Source of the DNA: Gardnerella vaginalis
GTDB taxonomy: Bacteria > Actinomycetota > Actinomycetes > Actinomycetales > Bifidobacteriaceae
Direction: 5' to 3'
DNA length: 64,000 bases
NCBI RefSeq assembly: GCF_001563665.1
Contig: NZ_KQ961867.1
Coordinates: 27,191-91,190 of the forward strand
Positions 38,517-46,667 of this stretch are shown piece by piece. The translations under genes and the position numbers were made by a program. Positions within the stretch are counted from its first letter, which is position 1; every line of letters starts with the position of its first letter. Under the pieces are notes generated by a model that made no database searches, was not told the origin of the DNA, and saw only the letters and a list, made by a program, of their open reading frames with translations.

Positions 38517-38762
38517 CTATATCTCAAGTTTTTGTGTGCTATATCCCAAGTTTTTCGTGTGATATATCCAAAAAGTAATTAGGTTTATGTCTTTTGTAAT
38601 TAGCTTTATGTCTTTAGCAGTAAGTGTAAATATTAAATATTTAGTAAGTGTAAATATCTGTAAAGCTGTCACTATCTAGTAAGCTGTCAATATTTAGTAA
38701 GCGTAAATATTTAATGAGGGCAAGTATATTGGGAATTAACCCTGTTTACATACTTACCCTCA
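38517..38762. repeat. Intergenic block of degenerate tandem repeats plus hairpin
   Basis: The 340-base gap between the sterol-carrier and DUF3073 genes has no gene and is almost wholly repeats. A 22-23-bp unit (TATATCTCAAGTTTTTGTGTG type) lies at 38517-38575. A 21-bp unit lies at 38575-38595 and 38596-38616. GTAAGTGTAAATAT-type units scatter through 38618-38712. A hairpin (TGAGGGCAAGTAT, 38715-38727, with ATACTTACCCTCA, 38750-38762) with one mismatch ends the block and can terminate the minus-strand DUF3073 gene. Confidence 0.75.
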
Positions 38763-38847
38763 AAATTTAATTGCATAAGCTATTTGCAATATTTGCAAAT
38801 TTGCAATATTAGCGACTTATTATTTTAATCTACTTATATTTGCTATG

Positions 38848-39222
38848 CTACTTATCTTCACTGTGCTTGTGCATGAAATCAGGCACAGGCATAGGAATAT
38901 GGTGGTGAATAGGAGAGTGTGCGTTTGAAGACGATGAAGTCTTCTCATTGCTCATCGCTTTCGCTGCTGATTCTGCAGCCCACTTAGCATACTCATCTAA
39001 ATCATCATCTGTTTCATCTTGATTGGAAGATGAAGTATCTTCATTTAGATACTCGCTATTGCCTTCATAGCTTTCAGTAGATTCTTGTGGATCGACAGAT
39101 TCTTGTTCGAGCTCATGAGCATTAAGTTCTTTAGCGAGCTCGTCATAATCCGTATCGGTCGTCAGGTATTTGAGCTTACGGGCAATTTTCTGTTGCTTTG
39201 CCTTCTGTCGTCCGCGGCCCAT
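38848..39222 (-). CDS. DUF3073 family protein
   Basis: The conserved N-terminus MGRGRQKAKQQKIARKLKY followed by TDYDELAKEL is diagnostic of the actinobacterial DUF3073 family. The remaining residues are acidic low-complexity and then His/Pro-rich (SPIHHHIPMPVPDFMHKH). It is probably a small cytoplasmic protein. Function is unknown; the basic start suggests nucleic-acid binding but this is not shown. A GAGGGGG ribosome site precedes the ATG. It is divergent from trpS. Confidence 0.87.
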   Translation of the reverse strand: MGRGRQKAKQQKIARKLKYLTTDTDYDELAKELNAHELEQESVDPQESTESYEGNSEYLNEDTSSSNQDETDDDLDEYAKWAAESAAKAMSNEKTSSSSNAHSPIHHHIPMPVPDFMHKHSEDK

Positions 39223-39366
39223 CTGACCCCCTCTAAAAATTCTGTAACAATCAATTCATCACACAAGAGCGTACCACTGTGCCACAACTGAATATATTGT
39301 CTGAGCAAACTTTTACGATAAAAGCCATATTTTAAGCGTAAAATCTGCATGTGCAAGGAGTCGTAT

Positions 39367-40458
39367 ATGTCGCAAGAAGCACAAGTAACTGCTGTAGGTA
39401 ATGAGATGAGTGCAAGCTTTGTGGCTGCTAGAAAACGCTCGGATGCAACATTAGAAAAATTGGAAGCTAATCCTTCTTCATTTACAATGCTGACCGGCGA
39501 TCGTCCTACAGGTAGATTGCATTTAGGACATTATTTCGGTTCTATTCGTGAGCGTGTTGCGATGCAAGAGCGTGGCGTTAATACGAATATTATTATTGCA
39601 GATTATCAAGTGATTACAGATCGCGATACAACAGAACACATTAAAGATAATGTATTAAATCTTGTTCTCGATTATATGGCTGCTGGGATTGATCCTGAAA
39701 AAACTATGATTTTCACACATTCCGCTGTTAGCGCAGAAAATCAGCTTATGTTGCCATTTTTGTCTTTGGTTACAGAAGCAGAATTGCACAGGAATCCTAC
39801 TGTAAAGTCTGAAATGGAGTCCTCTGGTCACGCTTTAACTGGATTATTGCTAACTTACCCTGTGCATCAAGCATGTGATATTTTATTCTGCAAAGCTAAT
39901 GTAGTTCCAATAGGCAAGGATAATTTGCCTCATATTGAAATTACGCGAACAATCGCTCGTCGTTTTAATGAGAGGTATGCAAAAAAGAATCCAGTATTTC
40001 CAGAGCCTGCAGCAATTCTTTCAGATGCTCCAGAAATACCAGGATTGGATGGTCGTAAGATGAGTAAGTCTTATGGGAATTCGATTATGCTGGGAGCGAC
40101 TGCAGAAGAAACTGCTAAGTTGATTAAGAAGAGTCCTACGGATTCTGAAAGAATGATTACTTTTGATCCAGTTTCTCGTCCGCAAGTTTCGGCACTTCTA
40201 ACTACTGCTGGATTAGTTACAGGTAGGAATCCTAAAGATATTGCAGAAGAGATTGGTAATTCTGGTGCTGGAGCATTAAAAGCTTACGTGATTGAAAATG
40301 TAAATAATTTCTTAGCACCTCATCGCGAACGCCGTAGTGAATTGGCGAAAGATATGGATACTATTCGCGATATTTTGCACGATGGTAATAAGAGAGCTAA
40401 TGCAATTGCAGAGGAAACTCTTGATCAAGTTCGCGAAGCAATGGGAATGAAGTACTAA
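39367..40458 (+). CDS. trpS: Tryptophanyl-tRNA synthetase
   Basis: TrpS charges tRNA-Trp. Class I signatures are present: the HIGH-type motif GRLHLGHYFGS and KMSKS (GRKMSKSYGNS). I chose the ATG at 39367 because AAGGAG lies six bases upstream. An earlier ATG at 39349 would add six residues and has no ribosome site. At about 364 residues it is slightly longer than the compact bacterial type. Confidence 0.96.
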   Translation: MSQEAQVTAVGNEMSASFVAARKRSDATLEKLEANPSSFTMLTGDRPTGRLHLGHYFGSIRERVAMQERGVNTNIIIADYQVITDRDTTEHIKDNVLNLVLDYMAAGIDPEKTMIFTHSAVSAENQLMLPFLSLVTEAELHRNPTVKSEMESSGHALTGLLLTYPVHQACDILFCKANVVPIGKDNLPHIEITRTIARRFNERYAKKNPVFPEPAAILSDAPEIPGLDGRKMSKSYGNSIMLGATAEETAKLIKKSPTDSERMITFDPVSRPQVSALLTTAGLVTGRNPKDIAEEIGNSGAGALKAYVIENVNNFLAPHRERRSELAKDMDTIRDILHDGNKRANAIAEETLDQVREAMGMKY

Positions 40459-40628
40459 AATAGCGCAAAATTTTTTCTAACTTATTTTCGTAGCGTACTT
40501 CTGTTTCTGCAGCATTAAAGCGTTAAATTCTTCTCAGTTTTGTAGTGATTTGAGCGATAATAGTAAATAATTTATAAAGTGAGAGAACAATGAAAGAACA
40601 ATGAACAAGTAGAGAGCAAGGAGAGAAT

Positions 40629-41126
40629 ATGGTACGTCAAGTGAGAATTGTAAATGCTAATAATTCGCAAGTGCAAAGTTCTGCAAATCGATTTTCTTTT
40701 CAGGTTCCTCAAGAAAAAGATAGTCAATTTAAGGATGCTGGAACTGAGCTAAAAACTTCTACTTGGGAACTTGAAAATAGGCATGCAATTCGTTCTAAGC
40801 AGATTCTTGAAGCTGTTCGCAAACTTGATACTACAACTAATGAAGCTTATAAGCAGCAACTTATTGAATATATTGATGAATTATATAAGCAACGTTTTGG
40901 CGGTCAACTTGTTGCATTATTTGCAAAATGTTATATCGGTTATCCTTATGTAGATCACTATGTTTCGTTAGATGGAAACATTGTTGAACACTATAAGAAT
41001 AGTGATACAGTTCCGACGCTATTTCAACCTGCTAGAAGCTTAGCGTCTTCTCCTCAATACGCTTATATAGAGATTTATTCCGATGGAGAAGTAGTTCCTG
41101 TTGCTGAAGATGGGACTGAAAGATAA
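40629..41126 (+). CDS. Hypothetical protein preceding the Ycf46 gene run
   Basis: A 165-residue soluble protein that I do not recognise. It starts with a Gln/Ser-rich segment. A helical stretch (NRHAIRSKQILEAVRKLDTTTNEAYKQQLIEYIDELYKQ) is followed by a beta-rich part (FAKCYIGYPYVDHYVSLDGNIVEHY and YAYIEIYSDGEVVPV). The start has a good ribosome site (AAGGAGAG). It is the same strand and 130 bases ahead of the four-gene AAA ATPase run, so it may belong to it. Confidence 0.7.
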   Translation: MVRQVRIVNANNSQVQSSANRFSFQVPQEKDSQFKDAGTELKTSTWELENRHAIRSKQILEAVRKLDTTTNEAYKQQLIEYIDELYKQRFGGQLVALFAKCYIGYPYVDHYVSLDGNIVEHYKNSDTVPTLFQPARSLASSPQYAYIEIYSDGEVVPVAEDGTER

Positions 41127-41260
41127 ATAAGTTTTTCATAAAATATTTAATTTATTATTTAATAATAATTTATTAGTTAATAATCACTGAATTGATATAA
41201 TTTATGAGATTGCTGCTTTTTGTGCAGGCTAATATTGCCTTTTGAGAGAAGGAGATGAAT

Positions 41261-43018
41261 ATGGAGGAAGTTGTAGATCCTCGCGCGCTAGAACGCTATT
41301 TAGATAACATAGCTGGTTCTATCAATGAAGTCGGTTATAGGGTTGACTCAGTAAGTGATGCTGTAGTTCAAGTAGGTCAAGATCTTGATGAAACTCGCTC
41401 AGATTTGAAAAATCTTAGCAAGGCATTCTATGAATATGTTGAATCTGCTAAGCGTGCTGTCAATGCTCAGCGTGCTGAAACAAAGTTGGGTAATCTTAAA
41501 AGCGAACTCGATCGCCAATATGGTCATTACGATAAAGTTCGTCGTACTTCTGTAGGTGTATTGCAAGCCTTTGATGTTGCAAATGTAAGTGATTCTGTAG
41601 TTTCTCACGTTTCAGAAGAATTGATGATTCAAAGTCCAAGATATTGGCTTGCTCCTGCACTTGTTGCTATAGCTGCTTGGAGTCGTGACGATAAAGATAT
41701 AGTTAATAAATCTATAGACGAAGCATTTAAGAGAAATGCATCGAAAACATCTTTGTTCTTTGCTTTAATATTGCGCCGAATGGGAAGAAATGATTCTGCT
41801 TTACGCTGGTTGAAGCATTATTTGCAAAGTTGTGATTCTAAAGCTCTTACTCGTGAATTTGCAATAATTCTTGAAGCTGCTGCACAAGGAGCATTTGGCA
41901 AGAATGGTGCAAATATGCTTTCTGAGCAAATTAAAAAATGGAATGATGATTTGCGCCTTAATGACGATATTGTGCAATCTCAGGTTCAAGAATGGGTGGA
42001 AGAACTTGGAAATAATAGCTCGATGCTTGCTCCTGAAGAGTATAGCGAATTGCGGGATTGCTGCCCAGATTTTGGCAGATTGAAGTATATGCTTGAATCT
42101 GCTACGGCGCTTGGAAATACGAGAGATAAGTATCAAGCTGTAAAAGATAATATGGATACTACTCTTCAAGCATCTGCTGATATGCTTGATGATTTGCTTG
42201 AGCAACTAGTTACAGAGTATGACGATGAAGAATTGCCATTAAGACGTGAAGTAGCGTATAACGAAGCTATTGTTGAAACTGATGGCGATATGGATAAGGC
42301 TGAAAAGAAAGCGGATCAATATAAAAGAGCGTTGGAAGAAACAGTTGATGCTGTTACTTTGCAAACTCGAACTGCTATATCTCCTGATTTAATGGGTGTT
42401 TCTGTGCAAACACAGAAGGTTTCAGTTGGCTCAAGTCAGCAAGATTTCTTAGCTGCTTTAAATGAATATACTAGAAATTATCGCTCTCAAACTTTGAATT
42501 CAGCTCGAATTGTTTTAGATCAAAGCCATTCTAAACTAGCTGAAGTACACCATTTCTATGGTTATGAAGGTTATACTAGCGATAATGAAACAGTTGCTTT
42601 TAATCAACTTCACGATGCTTGGGATAAAACTTTTGAAGATTATATAAAAACACTTAAGTTTGATAACAGTATGCTGATTAAACCGATTGTTTTTTCTGTT
42701 ATTGCTGTCGTAATTCTTTTCTTAATTCATGCTACTATGTTTGCTTTTGTCGTTGCTGTTTGCGCAATCGCCGGTATAGCAATATGGGCTAGTAACAAAC
42801 AGAAAAAATCCGAGGAAGCAATTGCGAAAGCTTTACAAGATAAAGAGAAAGCTTTTGAAGTTTCAAGGCTTCATCTTGCTGCTGCTCGCGCTGCATTTGC
42901 TGATATTCAATTTGAATATCAAGAACTTAATGAAGATGAAGAGAGTTTAAGAAATCTAATTGAAACTTGGCCTACTGCAATGCCTAAATTAGATGAATCT
43001 CAAGAGGAAGAGAAATAA
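41261..43018 (+). CDS. Coiled-coil protein with paired membrane helices, AAA-run gene 1
   Basis: Not recognised. It is about 585 residues. The N-terminal 80 residues are heptad-like coiled coil (VGQDLDETRSDLKNLSKAFYEYVESAKRAV). A helical-repeat-like middle (about 110-300) contains paired helices (ALRWLKHYL, TREFAIILEAAAQGAF). Two hydrophobic helices lie at about 470-510 (PIVFSVIAVVILFLIHATMF, FAFVVAVCAIAGIAIWA), and a second coiled coil follows to the end. The ATG at 41261 has AAGGAG six bases upstream; an ATG at 41255 is too close to it. The next gene starts two bases after its stop. Confidence 0.8.
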   Translation: MEEVVDPRALERYLDNIAGSINEVGYRVDSVSDAVVQVGQDLDETRSDLKNLSKAFYEYVESAKRAVNAQRAETKLGNLKSELDRQYGHYDKVRRTSVGVLQAFDVANVSDSVVSHVSEELMIQSPRYWLAPALVAIAAWSRDDKDIVNKSIDEAFKRNASKTSLFFALILRRMGRNDSALRWLKHYLQSCDSKALTREFAIILEAAAQGAFGKNGANMLSEQIKKWNDDLRLNDDIVQSQVQEWVEELGNNSSMLAPEEYSELRDCCPDFGRLKYMLESATALGNTRDKYQAVKDNMDTTLQASADMLDDLLEQLVTEYDDEELPLRREVAYNEAIVETDGDMDKAEKKADQYKRALEETVDAVTLQTRTAISPDLMGVSVQTQKVSVGSSQQDFLAALNEYTRNYRSQTLNSARIVLDQSHSKLAEVHHFYGYEGYTSDNETVAFNQLHDAWDKTFEDYIKTLKFDNSMLIKPIVFSVIAVVILFLIHATMFAFVVAVCAIAGIAIWASNKQKKSEEAIAKALQDKEKAFEVSRLHLAAARAAFADIQFEYQELNEDEESLRNLIETWPTAMPKLDESQEEEK

Positions 43019-43020
43019 CG

Positions 43021-44385
43021 ATGGACAACAATAATAGCAAAGATTACCAGTATAATCTGGGATCTGAAACGCAAAATGCGAAATCTTCTGACAATAATCA
43101 AGAGTCTGCAGAAAATAATTCTCAGAATGTAGCAGGAAACGATAATTATTATTCTCATTATTCTCAATCGACATATGGTGTCCAATCATCTTATGTGTCT
43201 AATGCTAATGATGTGTCTAACGCATCTAGTGCATATGATGTGTCTAATGCGTCTAATGCTAATGGCAATGGGAATGCATATCCTACAGGAATGAATGCGA
43301 ATAGTAACGTCTTTTCGAGCGTTCCTACACAGAGCGATGATGCTAATAATTCGTACGCATATGGATCATATTCTCAGTATGGTTCTGCCAATCAGTATGG
43401 GAATTCTCAGTACGGGAATTCTAATCAGTATGGTCAGCAGAGTAATCAGTATGGTTTTGGTAATCAGTATGGTTTTGGTAATCAGTATGGATCTGTTAAT
43501 CAGTACGGTCAGCAGAATAATCAATACGGTTCTTCTCAACAGCCATATGGTACACAATATGATAATTCGCAATCTAGTTATTCGCAGTATAATAACTCTT
43601 CTTCAACGTATGAATCTAATGCATATGGATCTAATTATTCGCAATCTAATTATGCGTCAAATGATTCTTCTTCAACATATGGTTCATATTCAAATTATGG
43701 TGCGCTCGCTTCAAATTATGGTCAAAGTGATTCAAACTATGATTCAACAGTGCAAACTGATTCTAATAGTGTTGATACTAGCGTAGCTACTTCTGAAGAA
43801 GATGCTAAAACAAGTAATGCAGATGATTTCTCGCGCATTGATACTCAATCTCAAAGTGAATCTTCATCTCAAAATAATTTTGATAGTCAGTCATCTGAAG
43901 AGCAGTCTTATTCCAATATTGAAACTCCTGCAGTGGGTAATTCTGCAATGAGTGATTCTTCTGCTTACGCTTCTGCTGATGATGCAACGAATAATCCTGT
44001 TTCTGATTCGGTTGCTGATTCTTCTTTGAATCCTTCTGTTGACACTTCAGCGCAATCTAATTATGCGATGGCTAATAATTCTTATGATAATTCTCAATAT
44101 AGCTATCAAAATAATGTAACTATGAATGCTGTTCCTGGCGCATTTGGAGAACCTAATGCTATGCCTGGTGTAAATAATATGGTTCAGCGCCCAAGTTCTC
44201 GTAGGCGTCCGCGATTTGTTCCTAGACCCAAAAATGACGATAATGCATCTTTTGTAGAGCGTAGGAATCTTCTAACTTCAGTTGCAACTAGCGCAAAGCA
44301 TCAGATTACGCGCGAACGTAAAATTGCTGGTAATTTACCTGATTGGGATCCATTGCCACCTGGAGAAATCTTAATCAACAGATGA
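43021..44385 (+). CDS. Q/Y/G/N/S-rich low-complexity protein, AAA-run gene 2
   Basis: Not recognised as a family. Of 454 residues, about 1-380 are almost only Asn, Ser, Gln, Tyr, Gly, Ala and Asp. Residues 117-190 are iterated QYG/NQYG/SQY units (NQYGNSQYGNSNQYGQQSNQ type). This composition resembles prion-like, phase-separating domains such as that of human FUS. The C-terminal about 65 residues differ: a basic PSSRRRPRFVPRPK stretch, a helix, and a closing LPDWDPLPPGEILINR motif that looks like a conserved docking tail. No signal peptide or membrane helix is visible, so it should be cytoplasmic. It is tightly linked to genes on both sides. Confidence 0.8.
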   Translation: MDNNNSKDYQYNLGSETQNAKSSDNNQESAENNSQNVAGNDNYYSHYSQSTYGVQSSYVSNANDVSNASSAYDVSNASNANGNGNAYPTGMNANSNVFSSVPTQSDDANNSYAYGSYSQYGSANQYGNSQYGNSNQYGQQSNQYGFGNQYGFGNQYGSVNQYGQQNNQYGSSQQPYGTQYDNSQSSYSQYNNSSSTYESNAYGSNYSQSNYASNDSSSTYGSYSNYGALASNYGQSDSNYDSTVQTDSNSVDTSVATSEEDAKTSNADDFSRIDTQSQSESSSQNNFDSQSSEEQSYSNIETPAVGNSAMSDSSAYASADDATNNPVSDSVADSSLNPSVDTSAQSNYAMANNSYDNSQYSYQNNVTMNAVPGAFGEPNAMPGVNNMVQRPSSRRRPRFVPRPKNDDNASFVERRNLLTSVATSAKHQITRERKIAGNLPDWDPLPPGEILINR

Positions 44386-44399
44386 GCGTGAGGTGAATG

Positions 44400-45011
44400 A
44401 TGTCTGAAGATGTTTATGTTTCTTGGGTGAATAGGCTTAGTGCTTTTGGTAATGATCCAAATACTTCTCTTAGTGGTTTGCCAGAAATCACTGTTGAGAT
44501 GTTTCCTTCTTCAACATTTCAGCGATTGATGAAACATATTGAGCGCGCGGAAAACAAGATTATGGAACGTTGGCGTTCTGAATTGACAAGAGATTTAGAA
44601 CATGTAACTGATTTGCATGAGTTGTCGAATGTTATACTTCATTCTCGGAAACTATTATCTAGAAGAATATATCTTGATAGCTGTCCGACATTACCTCAGG
44701 AAGTTCGTTCGGTACTTATGAAAAATGCAACAGAAGATATAAATAATCTTCAGAAGCAGCTAGAAAAAGAAGTTACTGAAAACAAGAATTCTTGGGCTGT
44801 AAATTCACATGATCAGCTTCTTGAAATAGTCAGAACTTCGCCACTTAATGCCGTTCTTAATGAAAATTATCAGAATAATAATGAAATTATGAATGTAATC
44901 GATCAGGCTGAACAGCGTGCTCAACAGTCAAATATGCGTGAAAAAGAAGCTAACAAAACTAATACGGGTTTGAAAGCTTTCTTTGGTCGATTATTTGGTA
45001 ATTCAAGGTAG
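44400..45011 (+). CDS. Small helical protein, AAA-run gene 3
   Basis: Not recognised. It is about 203 residues, highly charged and mainly helical: EVRSVLMKNATEDINNLQKQLEKEV looks like coiled coil. It begins SEDVYVSWVNRLSAFG and ends in a Gly/Phe/Arg tail (LKAFFGRLFGNSR) that could be an amphipathic membrane or partner motif. The ATGs at 44397 and 44400 are both possible; I prefer the second for its spacing from GAGG. It starts 14 bases after gene 2 ends and stops five bases before gene 4. Confidence 0.75.
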   Translation: MSEDVYVSWVNRLSAFGNDPNTSLSGLPEITVEMFPSSTFQRLMKHIERAENKIMERWRSELTRDLEHVTDLHELSNVILHSRKLLSRRIYLDSCPTLPQEVRSVLMKNATEDINNLQKQLEKEVTENKNSWAVNSHDQLLEIVRTSPLNAVLNENYQNNNEIMNVIDQAEQRAQQSNMREKEANKTNTGLKAFFGRLFGNSR

Positions 45012-45016
45012 GTAAT

Positions 45017-46573
45017 ATGCCAAATTATGTCGGTACAAGGAATATAGTTGAGCAATTTTTGAAAGCTAGAGTTCCTTTAATCGTTATTAACTCAGTAGAA
45101 CCAAGCCGTGTAACTGGGTTACTTAGTGATATTGCAAGGGAATTGCGTTCTCTGCCATTTTTTGAATTTTCTGCAACAGAAGGTTTGGTTGACTTGCTGT
45201 CTAGAAAGCAAATGTCTGACGATTATTCGTTGGTTGGAGCTTTAGATACAGCAAAGCAAACATTTAAAACTCGTCAAAATGTTAATTATATTTTCAGTGA
45301 TCTTGACGGTATTGAAAGTGATACAACAACCGCTCGCCATTTTGCTCAAATGGTTCGACTTGCAGAACCTCATCAGGGTTCAATGATTTTAATTGTTGAC
45401 AAGCCTGTTTGGAGTGGGTTATCTCGTTTGGGTATGACTACTTCGTTGGATTTGCCAGATATTGACGAATTGTATGATGTTTTGTCGGAAACTATAGATG
45501 CTAATCGCGGTCCTAATGTTCGTATTGACTGGGATCATGATGAAATTCGTAGAGCTGCAGAAATCTTGCTTGGTGTTACTGAAGCAGAAGCAGTTAATGT
45601 TCTTGCAACTTTGATTGCTAAAGGAACTATTACCAATGATGATATTCCTGAATTATCTAAATTCAAGGATCGTATTTTTGGTAATATGACTGGAATAGAG
45701 CGAATTAAGTTACGTGAAGATTATCAAGTTGGTGGTCTTTCTAACCTTAAAGCTTGGCTTAATAAGCGTGAAGCTCTTATTAAATCCGATTTAACTAATT
45801 CTCCGCTGCATCCTCCTAAAGGCGTTTTGCTATGCGGTGTTCCAGGTTGTGGTAAATCGCTTTCAGCTAAAGCAATAGCGCATGAATGGAAACTTCCGTT
45901 GTACAGACTTGATATGGGATCTGTTCTTGGAATGTATGTTGGTGAATCTGAGTCTAATCTTCGTGAAGCGTTAGCTGCAGCGGATCGAGTAGCTCCATGT
46001 GTGCTGTGGATTGACGAGATTGAAAAAGGTCTTTCAGGTTCAAATGGCGACAGTGGCGGCGGAGTTGCAAAAAGGCTTGTTGGTCAATTCTTGTTCTGGT
46101 TGCAAGAATCTACTTCTAAAGTTTTTCTTGTTGCAACAGCTAATGATGTTTCATCTTTGCCTCCAGAGTTACTTCGTAAAGGTCGTTTTGACGAAATATT
46201 CTTTGTTGATTTGCCAACTCCGCAAGAGCGCGAAGAAATTCTTAGACTTTGCTTCACAAAGTATGCAAAAGTATGCCCGAATCCTTCGCTTATTAACGAA
46301 TTGGTAGAGCTTTCTGATGGTTTTGCTGGTTCTGATATTGATGCAGTTGTGCACGATATAGCTTCAGATATGTTTGCTAATCATTCGCTTGCTTTGCCAA
46401 ATGAAAGCTACATAATTGACGTTTTCAGGAATGTAGTGCCGTTCTCTAAGTCTAATCCTGAGGAGATCGCATATATTCGTGAATGGGGTAATAATCGCGC
46501 AGTACCTGCAGGTCAAAAGTGTCAAGATGTTCAACAGCCGACTCTTAGTACTGGACGAAGAGTGATTATGTGA
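45017..46573 (+). CDS. Ycf46-like AAA ATPase, AAA-run gene 4
   Basis: A 518-residue ATPase of the Ycf46 type, known in chloroplasts and cyanobacteria and with poorly defined function. The N-terminal about 220 residues form the family's degenerate first ATPase-like domain. The second AAA domain has Walker A GVPGCGKS (274-281), Walker B VLWIDEIE (about 329-336), sensor 1 Asn in ATANDV (376), and arginine-finger region LLRKGRFDEIFF (386-396). Pore-loop residues lie near GMYVGESES. It is presumably a hexameric remodelling machine. Its tight linkage to genes 1-3 suggests they are adaptor, substrate or anchor. Confidence 0.87.
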   Translation: MPNYVGTRNIVEQFLKARVPLIVINSVEPSRVTGLLSDIARELRSLPFFEFSATEGLVDLLSRKQMSDDYSLVGALDTAKQTFKTRQNVNYIFSDLDGIESDTTTARHFAQMVRLAEPHQGSMILIVDKPVWSGLSRLGMTTSLDLPDIDELYDVLSETIDANRGPNVRIDWDHDEIRRAAEILLGVTEAEAVNVLATLIAKGTITNDDIPELSKFKDRIFGNMTGIERIKLREDYQVGGLSNLKAWLNKREALIKSDLTNSPLHPPKGVLLCGVPGCGKSLSAKAIAHEWKLPLYRLDMGSVLGMYVGESESNLREALAAADRVAPCVLWIDEIEKGLSGSNGDSGGGVAKRLVGQFLFWLQESTSKVFLVATANDVSSLPPELLRKGRFDEIFFVDLPTPQEREEILRLCFTKYAKVCPNPSLINELVELSDGFAGSDIDAVVHDIASDMFANHSLALPNESYIIDVFRNVVPFSKSNPEEIAYIREWGNNRAVPAGQKCQDVQQPTLSTGRRVIM

Positions 46574-46576
46574 TTG

Positions 46577-46610
46577 GTTATGTAAGTTTGATTATTTAAG
46601 CTTGCATAAC
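46577..46610 (+). terminator. Hairpin after the AAA gene run
   Basis: GTTATGTAAG (46577-46586) pairs with CTTGCATAAC (46601-46610) with one wobble. No clear T tract follows, so termination is only probable. An 18-bp direct repeat GATTATGTGATTGGTTAT flanks it at 46564-46581 and 46621-46638. Confidence 0.5.
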
Positions 46611-46667
46611 AAAATAAAACGATTATGTGATTGGTTATTTTTGTTATTTTATTGCAAATTTAACTAA

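Noticed and set aside
43295..43786. 163-codon frame overlapping the QYG-rich gene
   Set aside because: It is the +1-type shadow of a repetitive coding region (Met/Ile-rich); the chosen frame has tight coupling to neighbours and sensible ends.
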